From: an uncultured Dysgonomonas sp.
Lineage (GTDB): Bacteria; Bacteroidota; Bacteroidia; Bacteroidales; Dysgonomonadaceae
DNA length: 46,656 bases
Assembly (NCBI GenBank): GCA_900556485.1
Contig: USOX01000021.1
Location: 1 to 46,656, forward strand
Direction of reading: 5' to 3'
Of the stretch, positions 17,915 through 26,908 are shown piece after piece (the first letter of the stretch is position 1; every line of letters begins with the position of its first letter). A model generated the notes under the pieces. It was not told the origin of the DNA. It saw nothing but the letters and a program-made list of their open reading frames with translations, and searched no databases. Made by a program: the position numbers and the translations under genes.

Positions 17915-17941
17915 ATATTATCAGTTATTTATATATTTATT

Positions 17942-19510
17942 TTACTTTTTAGAATATAATCCCGGACCGTCAAATTTATATCTGAACCAATTGAAATCAG
18001 CAATACCCTCGTCCGAAAGAGTGTTATAGGTATATATCCCAATACGTGCACCTTTCCAATCACTAGAGCGAAGAGAAAAGGATTCTCCTACAGGGACAAA
18101 TACTTTATCATCAAGGCTATAAAACAGCTGATGCTGATTTTTATCTGCATCTAATGCAACCTTGAAATAAACTTTATAGGAATTGAGTGGTACAATATTC
18201 TCAGTATTACCATCACTTTCGTAATAGATATAATATTTGCCATTATCATTAATAACACCCACTGCATTAAACATACCACCAATACTAAACAAGCCGGCAC
18301 GTTGCCCATTTTCCATCTTACTACAATCCATTTCCGTAGAGGCATTTCCATGATAACCAATAACTTTCTGTGTAATCATATTTTTAGATAAACGCAGGTT
18401 GTCTGCTTTCAATGCTTTCAGTCTCAGATAGCCTTTCCGCTCTTTTAAAGACCAGTTAGAATGTACGGGATTGTGATTGAACTGCCATTGGAAGTTCAGC
18501 CTCGATGATGAAAACTCGTCACTACCCTGTGGAGCAAATATCTTGCTTTTCTTTTTCGTTTTTGGCTTGTCCCATTCCTTTACAGGCTCTCCTACTCCAT
18601 TTCCGTCAATATCCAGACCCACCTCAGGCCAACCGTCTTTCCATGTTACAGGTTGCAGATGTACCACACGCCCTAATGGATGCGTATCCTGAAAATGATA
18701 GAACCACCATTCGCCATCAGGTGTATCAACTAAAGAACCTTGGTGAGGCCCGTTGATATTCGTACTGCCTTGTTCAAGCACAATTTTTCTCTCATATGGG
18801 CCATAGATATTTTTCGATCTAAGGATGGTTTGCCAGCCTGTAGCGACACCTCCTTCGGGTATGCTCATATAATACCAGCCATTCATTTTATGTATTTTCG
18901 TTCCTTCGGCAACAGGCCCTTCATATACAGTTATACCATCATCCAATAGGCGAGTACCATCAGGACTCATCTTATGAAGGATAATAGGCCCTGCACCAAG
19001 CTGACTTCTGCCAATGTAAGCCTGTCCATCCTCATCCCAGAAAGGACAAGGGTCTTCCCAGCCACTTACATTCTTTACATTTAGCAAGGGAGACCAAGGC
19101 CCTGCCGGATTGGCGGCGTTAGACATAAACAAGCCTTCGTGAGGGGTGCAGAAAAACACCCAGAATTTGCCGTCATGATAACGGATTGCAGGAGCCCACG
19201 AACCACCTCCGTAACGTTCATTCTTGTCCCATTCTGGAAAGTAAAATTTGTCGTAAATCTGCGCTATAATCTTCCAGTTTACCATATCGTCCGACTCCAT
19301 AACTGGCATGCCAATGTAATGAAAGTCAGAACAAACCATATAATACTTTTCTCCAACTCGTATCACATCCGGATCGGAATAATCAGCTGCAAGAATAGGA
19401 TTTATATACTTTCCATTACCCTGATCACCCCATGGAATATTCTGAGCCTGAATATTCATTGAGACTAAAACCAATACTAACAGGTATAGTTGTTGCTTAT
19501 AAAAAGTCAT
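17942..19510 (-). CDS. Glycoside hydrolase family 43 (beta-xylosidase / alpha-L-arabinofuranosidase)
   Basis: A 522-residue exported enzyme; signal peptide residues 1-22 (ending NIQAQ). The five-bladed GH43 propeller shows ADYSDPDVIRVGEKYYMVCS with the presumed base Asp46, the pKa-modulating Asp in GWEDPCPFWDEDGQAYIG, and the presumed acid Glu202 in GPVAEGTKIHK. A C-terminal concanavalin-like beta-sandwich (about residues 330-515, the GH43_C2 / beta-xylosidase C-terminal domain) points to the subfamily with both xylosidase and arabinofuranosidase members. It would remove terminal pentoses from the imported glycan. It lies inside the PUL1 operon, 16 nt after GH36. Confidence 0.9.
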   Translation of the reverse strand: MTFYKQQLYLLVLVLVSMNIQAQNIPWGDQGNGKYINPILAADYSDPDVIRVGEKYYMVCSDFHYIGMPVMESDDMVNWKIIAQIYDKFYFPEWDKNERYGGGSWAPAIRYHDGKFWVFFCTPHEGLFMSNAANPAGPWSPLLNVKNVSGWEDPCPFWDEDGQAYIGRSQLGAGPIILHKMSPDGTRLLDDGITVYEGPVAEGTKIHKMNGWYYMSIPEGGVATGWQTILRSKNIYGPYERKIVLEQGSTNINGPHQGSLVDTPDGEWWFYHFQDTHPLGRVVHLQPVTWKDGWPEVGLDIDGNGVGEPVKEWDKPKTKKKSKIFAPQGSDEFSSSRLNFQWQFNHNPVHSNWSLKERKGYLRLKALKADNLRLSKNMITQKVIGYHGNASTEMDCSKMENGQRAGLFSIGGMFNAVGVINDNGKYYIYYESDGNTENIVPLNSYKVYFKVALDADKNQHQLFYSLDDKVFVPVGESFSLRSSDWKGARIGIYTYNTLSDEGIADFNWFRYKFDGPGLYSKK

Positions 19511-19526
19511 GATATTGAAATTATTT

Positions 19527-21731
19527 TTATTCTTCGATAAGATGTAATACCGAACTATCGAACGGATTCCCTATATTCAGATTAATACCCACTTTCATCA
19601 GGTAATCTCCACTGAATGATTGTCCGTCTCCATAAAATGAACGGTTCCAACCTCGAGTATTAAGCTCTGTCACCTTGTAATTTTTATTCGGATCAAGTCC
19701 TTTTAGTTTTGTCTCCAAATAAGTAGTACGTCCATGATATTTAAGACTGTAAGCGAAATATACTGCCTCTTTTTTATTCTTCGATACATACATATGTGCC
19801 GCCCATCCATTTTTGCCATAAGGCGAAACTAACCTGTATAAATCTCCAAATTGAATGACAGGACGTATTTGTTTATAATTTTCTACAGCTTTTACAGCAA
19901 ACTCATAGTCTTCGCTCTCAATATCTTTTGGTTGTAATTCCATACCTAAACGACCTGACATGGCCACATCGAAACGAAATTTGATGGGTGTCATCATTCC
20001 TGTCTGATGATTAGGACTGGTAGATACATGCGAACCGGTTGCAATGGCAGGGAAAAATATATTTGTGCCATACTGTATAAAGATGCGGTCGAGTGCATTA
20101 GTATTATCACTTGCCCAAAACTCATCAAGGTACTTTAATGCACCATATTCAATACGGCCACCTCCTGATGAACATAATTGTATCTGAATATCAGGATACT
20201 TCACCCTTATTCGTTCATAAACAGAGTACAGACCTTTCACATACTCATACCAGAAATGTGTTTGTTTATCTGCCGAAAGGTAATCTGAGCCCACATTATC
20301 TACATGGCGGTTTGCATCCCATTTAATATAGCTGATATTAGGAGATAGGGCGACTACATCATCAAATGTTTTTACAACGAAGTCCTGAACTTGTGGATTA
20401 CTCAAATCGAGTAACCATTGATTACGCATCGGCAGTATATCACGCTTTCCGCTTTTTACAACCCATTCAGGATGTTTTTTGGCTAGTTCGCTGTCAGGAT
20501 TTACCATTTCCGGCTCAATCCAGACACCGAACTTAAGGCCTTTACTTACAGCATAATCAGCCAGATAACTAATTCCCCTTGGTAATTTCTTTTTATTGGT
20601 TTGCCAGTCTCCAAGCCCAGCATTATCTCCATTTCGGGGATATTTATTGCCAAACCAGCCATCATCGAGAACAAACATTTCAACACCAAATTTTGCAGCA
20701 TCATCCATCATATCAGTCAACGTCTTTTCGTCGAAAGTGAAATATGCTCCTTCCCAGCTATTGAGAATAATCGGATGGATTTTATCGCCATGCATCATCC
20801 CATATTTACGACCCCAGTCATGATAATTACGGGAAATCTGTCCTACTCCATTTGAACTGTAAGCTAATATCATTTCAGGTGTTTGCAATTTTTCTTCCGC
20901 TTTTAAGATAAATTCGGAAGCAAAAGGATTCATCCCTGAGGTAATACCTAATTTACCTGTTTCATCTACTTCAAAGGATAGTTTATAATTACCCGACCAC
21001 GCTAACGAACCGGCATACACCTCTCCTGCATCTTCATTTGCCCGTCCATCAACAGATAGCAGAAATGAAGGGCTTTCTGACTGTGTAGCCCTCACTCCTT
21101 TTTTTGTTTCTATTACCTTTATTCCATGAGTCAACTCTTCTTCCTCCATTTGCATTTCGTTAGCCCATGTACCGTTAAAATGTGTAAGATAATACGATCC
21201 GGCATGAAGAGGAATATAAGAAGAGGCCAGATTTTCTACTTTGATACCCTTGTCTTCCTTATGGCTTATCTCCACAGCTTGGCAAATGATATTCTCCTTC
21301 TGATAGGCAACAAAACGCACATCTACAAAAACTGGATATAGTTTATCCTTGAGATGTACGATAGTCTCAACTCTGTTATTATCAAGCTGTTTTTTTTCAG
21401 TATTGACATAGACTAGTTCAGTAGTGAGTACCCCGTCAGCATGCGTCAACTTAAGAGCCGGAGTGAGATAATAACGACCTCCATAAGCCGGATAAAGTTG
21501 AGATGCAAAATCATCACTGGTATCAGGTTGACCTTTTATCTTCCTGTCGAGGAATGGTGTTGCAGAATTCACCTTATTTCCCCAATATTGGAAAATAACT
21601 TTATCACCTTGTTCTGCGGTCAGGATTATTGACATATCCTGTGTTTCAACTGTTATTATTTCTTTATTTTGTGCATATTGCTGCAAAACAAAAAGGATCA
21701 ATAAAATAAAAATAAGAGAAGTCTTTTTCAT
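19527..21731 (-). CDS. Glycoside hydrolase family 36 alpha-galactosidase
   Basis: A 734-residue exported retaining alpha-galactosidase (signal peptide MKKTSLIFILLILFVLQQYAQ). The length and three-part layout (N-terminal beta-supersandwich, (beta/alpha)8 barrel, C-terminal beta domain) fit GH36. The nucleophile motif SYIKWDANRHVDN has Asp472, and the acid/base motif DEFWASDNTNALDR has Asp542. The glycine-rich CSSGGGRIEYG lies between them, as in the family. It removes terminal alpha-1,6-galactose of the kind found on galactomannan, galactoglucomannan or raffinose-type sugars. It is mid-operon in PUL1, with 14- and 16-nt gaps. Confidence 0.93.
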   Translation of the reverse strand: MKKTSLIFILLILFVLQQYAQNKEIITVETQDMSIILTAEQGDKVIFQYWGNKVNSATPFLDRKIKGQPDTSDDFASQLYPAYGGRYYLTPALKLTHADGVLTTELVYVNTEKKQLDNNRVETIVHLKDKLYPVFVDVRFVAYQKENIICQAVEISHKEDKGIKVENLASSYIPLHAGSYYLTHFNGTWANEMQMEEEELTHGIKVIETKKGVRATQSESPSFLLSVDGRANEDAGEVYAGSLAWSGNYKLSFEVDETGKLGITSGMNPFASEFILKAEEKLQTPEMILAYSSNGVGQISRNYHDWGRKYGMMHGDKIHPIILNSWEGAYFTFDEKTLTDMMDDAAKFGVEMFVLDDGWFGNKYPRNGDNAGLGDWQTNKKKLPRGISYLADYAVSKGLKFGVWIEPEMVNPDSELAKKHPEWVVKSGKRDILPMRNQWLLDLSNPQVQDFVVKTFDDVVALSPNISYIKWDANRHVDNVGSDYLSADKQTHFWYEYVKGLYSVYERIRVKYPDIQIQLCSSGGGRIEYGALKYLDEFWASDNTNALDRIFIQYGTNIFFPAIATGSHVSTSPNHQTGMMTPIKFRFDVAMSGRLGMELQPKDIESEDYEFAVKAVENYKQIRPVIQFGDLYRLVSPYGKNGWAAHMYVSKNKKEAVYFAYSLKYHGRTTYLETKLKGLDPNKNYKVTELNTRGWNRSFYGDGQSFSGDYLMKVGINLNIGNPFDSSVLHLIEE

Positions 21732-21745
21732 GTTATTATTGGTCT

Positions 21746-23842
21746 TTATTTTTTTATTACTTTGTATACACGTACATCCTGTGGCGGAACTGAATAATTA
21801 AGTTTATTCTTTTTGATCACTGATTGCTCAGATGTCCACAATTCCTTAACCTGTTTGTTATTCATTCCATTCGGACAAATACGTTCTATATCCAGGCTTC
21901 CCATTTTACTTTCTATTTTATCAAAGTTAAATATGGCAACATAAATATAGTTGTCATCATCGCGCATAAATATGGTTTCGGCCTTGCCTGGTCCTGCAGC
22001 TGTATATCCTTCTACGGGATAAAAAGATTTGCCTTTACGCGCTATATCGTTGATCTCCTTATTTGTGGCTACAGCAATTGCTTTATTGCGCGCCTCTTTT
22101 GTCCCGGGAATACAACCCTTTACACTAAAATTATCACCCAGCATATAAATACCTGTTATCACAGCTGATGTGATGCGCGCCCTGTTTGCACCTTCTTTAA
22201 AGTCAACGGCCTCTTTAGGCTGATATAAAAGAATATGGTCTGCATCGTTGAACGGATAGACACGGTCGAGCCACCAACCGAACGAAAGACTGTTAAGCAT
22301 ATATCCTGTCGTACCCCAATCTACCTCAGTCATTGCACCCCATGCATCACAGCTTATTCGCTTAGATGTACCATATTGGGAAGGAAATGTAGGAGCTATA
22401 GAAAGCGCCATAAACATATCTTCTCCGCACAAATCTGATAAATACTTCATTCCTTCGTTATAAGCCTGAATACCTGTTGTGACCTTTGGATTGTAGAACG
22501 AATCTGCTTCGAGTGCTCCATTATTAATAAAATCGAGTTTCACATAGGAATACCCTAAACGCTTAAACTTATTTATATAATAATCCATCCGTAGTTTAGT
22601 AGCCGGATGTGTTGGGTCTACCGCGAGAGATTCTATCCGGCGAGGCTTGCCGTTTGCACGAAGATATATGTCTTTATATTTCCATTTTCCATTCGTACCT
22701 TCTACATCGGCTTCCGCATTTCCGTGCCAGTCAGAGAATGGGCACCAATATATACCAGCTTTTTGTCCATTGCTTTTACAATGCTCAACAAATTGCCCCA
22801 ACTGCGCTTCTGTAAAATTATCCCAGAAAGAGTCGAGCCCAATATATACAATACCATCATTCTCGAAACCATTTGGTTGTAGTTCTTTCTTAAAAAAGTC
22901 TGAAACGTCTGTTGCTCCTTCATAATTGACCTTATCTGCCATTGCCCCCCAACTATTCCATCCGAAAGGCGTTCCACTATTCCATTTACGAGGAGGAGCT
23001 ATTTGGGCATTTACTTCTCCAAAAATTTCTAAACCTCTTCTCCAGTCGGAAAATACACCAAAGAATATTTTAGGGGATTTAAGGCTTTTCCCTTTAATGC
23101 TCCCATGCTCCTTTGAAGGACGGTCGGGTTTATCACTGATATCTCTAGTCTGTTCGTGTGTTACTCCACCAAAACATTCCAATTCGGTAATATCCTGATT
23201 GTTTTCAGTTTTGTAACGGATACCTGTTTTCCATGTATCATGTTCTACAGAACCAATAACGAGTCCATTACGATTCTTCCCACTAAAAATGGCAGTCACT
23301 TCAAAAGAAATATCCTCCACATTCAGAGGTGATGAGAGATAGTGCACAAAGTTATCATTATCGAACGGCACACGTAAAATGCGATTACTCTCATCGTCCA
23401 ACAAAAAAGAATTTCCGGAAGAGGTATACACAGGTGCAATATAATTACTTGATATATCTGTATCTGACATCAGAAAGACTTCCGTCAGGAAATAATCCTT
23501 ATCAGGATAAAAATAGAATATCTGTTGTATATCAGGTTTCCCCTGCTGAACAAAATTTACAGCATATTTTTTCCCTTTGCCTGTTACATCTTCAAAATTA
23601 TTCTCTTGTATATCTGCTGTTTTATAGGCTATACTCTCGACATAGCCATCTCCTACTTTTGCCTTTACATAGATATTTTTTAATATGACTTTTCCTTTAT
23701 GCGAAAAATTCATTGTCATATCCTCATTGCAGGTTATAACCCAATTTTTATATTTTATACCTTTATCAAAAGGGGTTGCCTTTGCCCAAAGACAAAGGAA
23801 CCCCAAGCACAGAATAACCAATAACCTTTTATATATTCTCAT
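21746..23842 (-). CDS. Clan GH-D glycoside hydrolase (alpha-galactosidase-like)
   Basis: A 698-residue exported enzyme (signal peptide about residues 1-22). The barrel starts at TPFGWNSWGAMADKVNYEGA near 293, as in GH27/GH36 enzymes. The presumed nucleophile is Asp437 in YSYVKLDFINNG; a candidate acid/base is Asp499 in RISCDAWGAMTEVDWG. About 280 N-terminal residues are predicted beta-rich and do not match the GH36 protein next door. The second motif lacks the SDN form of GH36, so this is a different subfamily or family of clan GH-D. It likely attacks an alpha-galactoside, but alpha-N-acetylgalactosaminide or beta-arabinopyranoside activity is possible. It is 34 nt after GH2. Confidence 0.82.
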   Translation of the reverse strand: MRIYKRLLVILCLGFLCLWAKATPFDKGIKYKNWVITCNEDMTMNFSHKGKVILKNIYVKAKVGDGYVESIAYKTADIQENNFEDVTGKGKKYAVNFVQQGKPDIQQIFYFYPDKDYFLTEVFLMSDTDISSNYIAPVYTSSGNSFLLDDESNRILRVPFDNDNFVHYLSSPLNVEDISFEVTAIFSGKNRNGLVIGSVEHDTWKTGIRYKTENNQDITELECFGGVTHEQTRDISDKPDRPSKEHGSIKGKSLKSPKIFFGVFSDWRRGLEIFGEVNAQIAPPRKWNSGTPFGWNSWGAMADKVNYEGATDVSDFFKKELQPNGFENDGIVYIGLDSFWDNFTEAQLGQFVEHCKSNGQKAGIYWCPFSDWHGNAEADVEGTNGKWKYKDIYLRANGKPRRIESLAVDPTHPATKLRMDYYINKFKRLGYSYVKLDFINNGALEADSFYNPKVTTGIQAYNEGMKYLSDLCGEDMFMALSIAPTFPSQYGTSKRISCDAWGAMTEVDWGTTGYMLNSLSFGWWLDRVYPFNDADHILLYQPKEAVDFKEGANRARITSAVITGIYMLGDNFSVKGCIPGTKEARNKAIAVATNKEINDIARKGKSFYPVEGYTAAGPGKAETIFMRDDDNYIYVAIFNFDKIESKMGSLDIERICPNGMNNKQVKELWTSEQSVIKKNKLNYSVPPQDVRVYKVIKK

Positions 23843-23876
23843 TATTCTTCTTATTATCTAATTACCTAAAATTTGT

Positions 23877-26852
23877 TTATTTTGGTTGATTATTATAAGG
23901 CGTTACTGTTAGAACAGGCTCTTCCCCTGTTTTTAGAAGTTTTTCGTCAAATTCTATCAGAACATCCTTCGATTCTCCCTTTAATAATGTAAAATAGTTG
24001 TCATTCATTATGGCAGGTAATATCCTTTCTTTCGTCTTCGAGTTGTGCAATTGTATCCATACAGCAAATGCAACTGCAGAAGAAGATGAAGGATTTGTTA
24101 TTTTCACATCCATGTAATATTTACCATCTTTTTTAGCCAGTTTACTTACAGTTTTTAAATTAACTTTCGGCAAAGAATTTAAAGCAGTAAAATCAACTCG
24201 ATTTGTTCCCCTCCAATATAAGTTTTCACTGACTAACTTGCCTGCTTTGTCTTTCAGTTTCAGTTTAATGAAATGGACATCACTCAGCCCTTTATGATGT
24301 TCTGTGCCACCGTAAACCTTAAAGTCCCACATGGAATAACCCCACGAAGTTCCCCGTTTCTGCCCCAACATACGTATATAACGCGTTTTTACATCATCAA
24401 AGAATAATTCCTGTACACCTATCTTGCCATTCTCTACAGTAGCTACATCTTTCCATGTTTTGGTATCATCAGATACCTGTATCTTGTACTTCTTAGCATA
24501 TGCATTTTCGAAATTAAGGCAAACACCGAATACGTTTTCCTGTTGTTGAAGGTCGATATATATCCACTGGTCGTCATTAGATTTGCTTGACCAACGGCTG
24601 CCCAGATTATCATCCGTGACTTCCTCAGGTCTTCCACTATCGGACGAAGAGGCCGTAGCCGGCTTGTTAAGAGCAACATTTTTCAGGTTCTTATAGAATG
24701 GAATAGTAAAGCAATGCGTTGCCGTATTATAAGCGGAATAAACTTCTGTTGTTTGTTTCAATGACGATACTTCCGATCCGTCCATATTATAAACTGAGGC
24801 CTCTGCTATAAGATCTCCGGCATCGCGTGATGTAGTATTAACAACTTTCACCGAATTATTTGCAGGATTCCACTGTATATGAAGTGGTTCGCAAGCCTTT
24901 TTCAATCCCCAGAAAGCTCCCGTAAGATCATAATAATAGTCATAGCTCTGCCATACCATTGAAGGATATGCCGACTGGCTCATCCATGTCATAATACCCG
25001 ATGCATCTTCCCACATATTATCGAGCCATCCTTCGTACATAGACTGATTTGTTTCTATATTAAGCAACTGTGCTTTCAGGCAATAATCTTCAATGCCTTT
25101 AGGTTTGCCATAGCGCTGGTCGATAGACTGATCGTATTTATCAGGCAAAGCGTTGAAAGCCTTTTGTCCGAAAAAGTGCTGATCCCACATTTCGTTCCTT
25201 GGCCATAGTTTCTCTTCGGGCATGAATTTCTTCAAACTTTCATAATTCACGAAAACGGCCGTTCCTATCTCAGTTCTAAAGCCCCAGCCTATATCGCCGT
25301 GAGTACTGCTTTTAGGGCTGGCTGTAAAATAAAATCTCGGATCGAAATTTCCCCACATACCACTGCCTGATAAGCCATCATAATTGGATGTCGCCTGATA
25401 ATACCTGTCGTTACCGTCGAAGGTAGCTACATTCTCTTTCAGCCAGTTACTTAGCGGTGGTTGCGGATAGCCTTCGTTATTGCCACACCAAACTGCCACA
25501 CTCGGATGGTTGCGGATACGCAGTATCTTTTCTATTGTATTCCTGTTGAAACTATATATATCGGAAGGCAAAACAGGGTTGGCATTCAGCCAGAAATCAT
25601 CCCATACCATGATCCCGTATTTATCGCACGCTTCATAAAACTCGTCATCGGTAACCGATCCCAACCAGTTGCGGATCATATTAAAGTTCATTTCCTTATG
25701 AAGACGTATCTTTGTATTGTACTCTTCGTCACGGCAGCGTAACAGATATTCTGACATACCCCAGTTGCCACCTTTTACAAATACGCGCTTACCATTAATA
25801 GAAATATGAAAAACATTTCCTTCTTTGTCATAAGTATATTTTTTTATACCGAATTGGATTTGTTGCGATTCGGATTCTTTACCATCAACTACCAAAGATA
25901 GGTCACAGGTATAGAGATTAGGTTCGCCATAACCATTAGGCCACCATAGCTTCGGATTGTTGATTACAAGTTCAGCAAATTTAGATTTATCGAATTTCAC
26001 TTCAGATATACGTCCTTCCTGAACACCTACATTCTGTGATAAAATGATATTACCCGGATTAATAGTCATTTTCAGAGTACCGGATTTATATTCTTTCGAC
26101 GAGTTCTTTATCCCTACCGAAACAGACAATTCTGCTTTTGCATTTGTCGGTAAGTCTGTTCTTATCCAAGGGTCTTCTATTTGCAATGCTCCCGTATTAC
26201 TTAAAAATACTTTATCGGTTATACCCGAATTCAAGCCGGGTACATAAGGCATCCAGTCCCAGCCTCCACTGGAAATATAAGTCGGACTTCCATAGTTATT
26301 TAAAGGGTGTTCCGGGATTTGAACAACTACCACCAGAATATTTTTCCCTGATTTATTTATATAAGGCGTTATATCAAATTTGCCTCGATGCATAAAGCCG
26401 TCGAGTGTGCCTAACGATTTTCCGTTGAAGTAAATTTCACCACTACGGTTAATCCCGCGGAAGTTTAACCATATCTTTTCTTTATTGAAGTTTGACGGTA
26501 TTTCAAACTCTGAACGATACACGAATGGACGATCGTATTTCGCCTTGTCTACTTTATAAATATTGTCTCCAAAATTGGGGTCTTTCTCAAGTCCGGCGGC
26601 GACATAAGATGAGAATACCGTCCCGGGAATGACTGCATCTACCCAGTTATCCATATTATAACCGAGGATGGAAATCCTGCTGATATCTTCTTTTATCTCT
26701 TCACGAGAGGTTACTTTCCATTTTACTTTAGGATTATTACTATCGAGCGACTCGATTGTTTGAGCCGAAGATATTACAGGGATCAGAAACATCCCTAAAA
26801 GAAAACTGATAATTACTTTATTCTTCACCATTAAAATAGAGTTTTTGAACAA
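23877..26852 (-). CDS. Glycoside hydrolase family 2 with discoidin domain (beta-mannosidase/glucosaminidase-like)
   Basis: A 991-residue exported exo-beta-glycosidase. It has an N-terminal sugar-binding domain, an Ig-like domain and the barrel with MVWDDFWLNANP. The presumed acid/base is Glu460 in AVWCGNNEGYP and the presumed nucleophile is Glu528 in FRTEIGT. WDDFW and GNNE fit the beta-mannosidase / exo-beta-glucosaminidase branch better than beta-galactosidase. An F5/8 type C (discoidin) domain is inserted at about residues 725-848, before the last beta domain. An alternative start, ATG at 26831 (Met8), gives a more compact signal peptide and is farther from the upstream hairpin. It is the first enzyme gene of PUL1. 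Confidence 0.88.
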   Translation of the reverse strand: MFKNSILMVKNKVIISFLLGMFLIPVISSAQTIESLDSNNPKVKWKVTSREEIKEDISRISILGYNMDNWVDAVIPGTVFSSYVAAGLEKDPNFGDNIYKVDKAKYDRPFVYRSEFEIPSNFNKEKIWLNFRGINRSGEIYFNGKSLGTLDGFMHRGKFDITPYINKSGKNILVVVVQIPEHPLNNYGSPTYISSGGWDWMPYVPGLNSGITDKVFLSNTGALQIEDPWIRTDLPTNAKAELSVSVGIKNSSKEYKSGTLKMTINPGNIILSQNVGVQEGRISEVKFDKSKFAELVINNPKLWWPNGYGEPNLYTCDLSLVVDGKESESQQIQFGIKKYTYDKEGNVFHISINGKRVFVKGGNWGMSEYLLRCRDEEYNTKIRLHKEMNFNMIRNWLGSVTDDEFYEACDKYGIMVWDDFWLNANPVLPSDIYSFNRNTIEKILRIRNHPSVAVWCGNNEGYPQPPLSNWLKENVATFDGNDRYYQATSNYDGLSGSGMWGNFDPRFYFTASPKSSTHGDIGWGFRTEIGTAVFVNYESLKKFMPEEKLWPRNEMWDQHFFGQKAFNALPDKYDQSIDQRYGKPKGIEDYCLKAQLLNIETNQSMYEGWLDNMWEDASGIMTWMSQSAYPSMVWQSYDYYYDLTGAFWGLKKACEPLHIQWNPANNSVKVVNTTSRDAGDLIAEASVYNMDGSEVSSLKQTTEVYSAYNTATHCFTIPFYKNLKNVALNKPATASSSDSGRPEEVTDDNLGSRWSSKSNDDQWIYIDLQQQENVFGVCLNFENAYAKKYKIQVSDDTKTWKDVATVENGKIGVQELFFDDVKTRYIRMLGQKRGTSWGYSMWDFKVYGGTEHHKGLSDVHFIKLKLKDKAGKLVSENLYWRGTNRVDFTALNSLPKVNLKTVSKLAKKDGKYYMDVKITNPSSSSAVAFAVWIQLHNSKTKERILPAIMNDNYFTLLKGESKDVLIEFDEKLLKTGEEPVLTVTPYNNQPK

Positions 26853-26862
26853 TTTTTATTAA

Positions 26863-26897
26863 GGCAGAATCTGGATATATGCCATACAGATTCTGCC
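26863..26897 (-). promoter_or_regulatory. Intra-operon hairpin between lipoprotein and enzyme genes
   Basis: A perfect 11-bp inverted repeat (26863-26873 with 26887-26897) around a 13-nt loop in the 56-nt gap before the GH2 gene. It lies on the transcript 3' of the lipoprotein stop codon at 26909. The following minus-strand sequence (TTAATAAAAATTG) is not a clean T tract, so it looks more like an mRNA-stabilising or partial-termination hairpin than a full terminator. Confidence 0.55.
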
Positions 26898-26908
26898 ATA
26901 TTTAAAGT

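Noticed and set aside
22607..22925. Overlapping plus-strand open frames of 68-92 codons
   Set aside because: They lie fully antisense to the clan GH-D gene in shifting frames, with no signal, motif or upstream promoter; shadows of the real gene.
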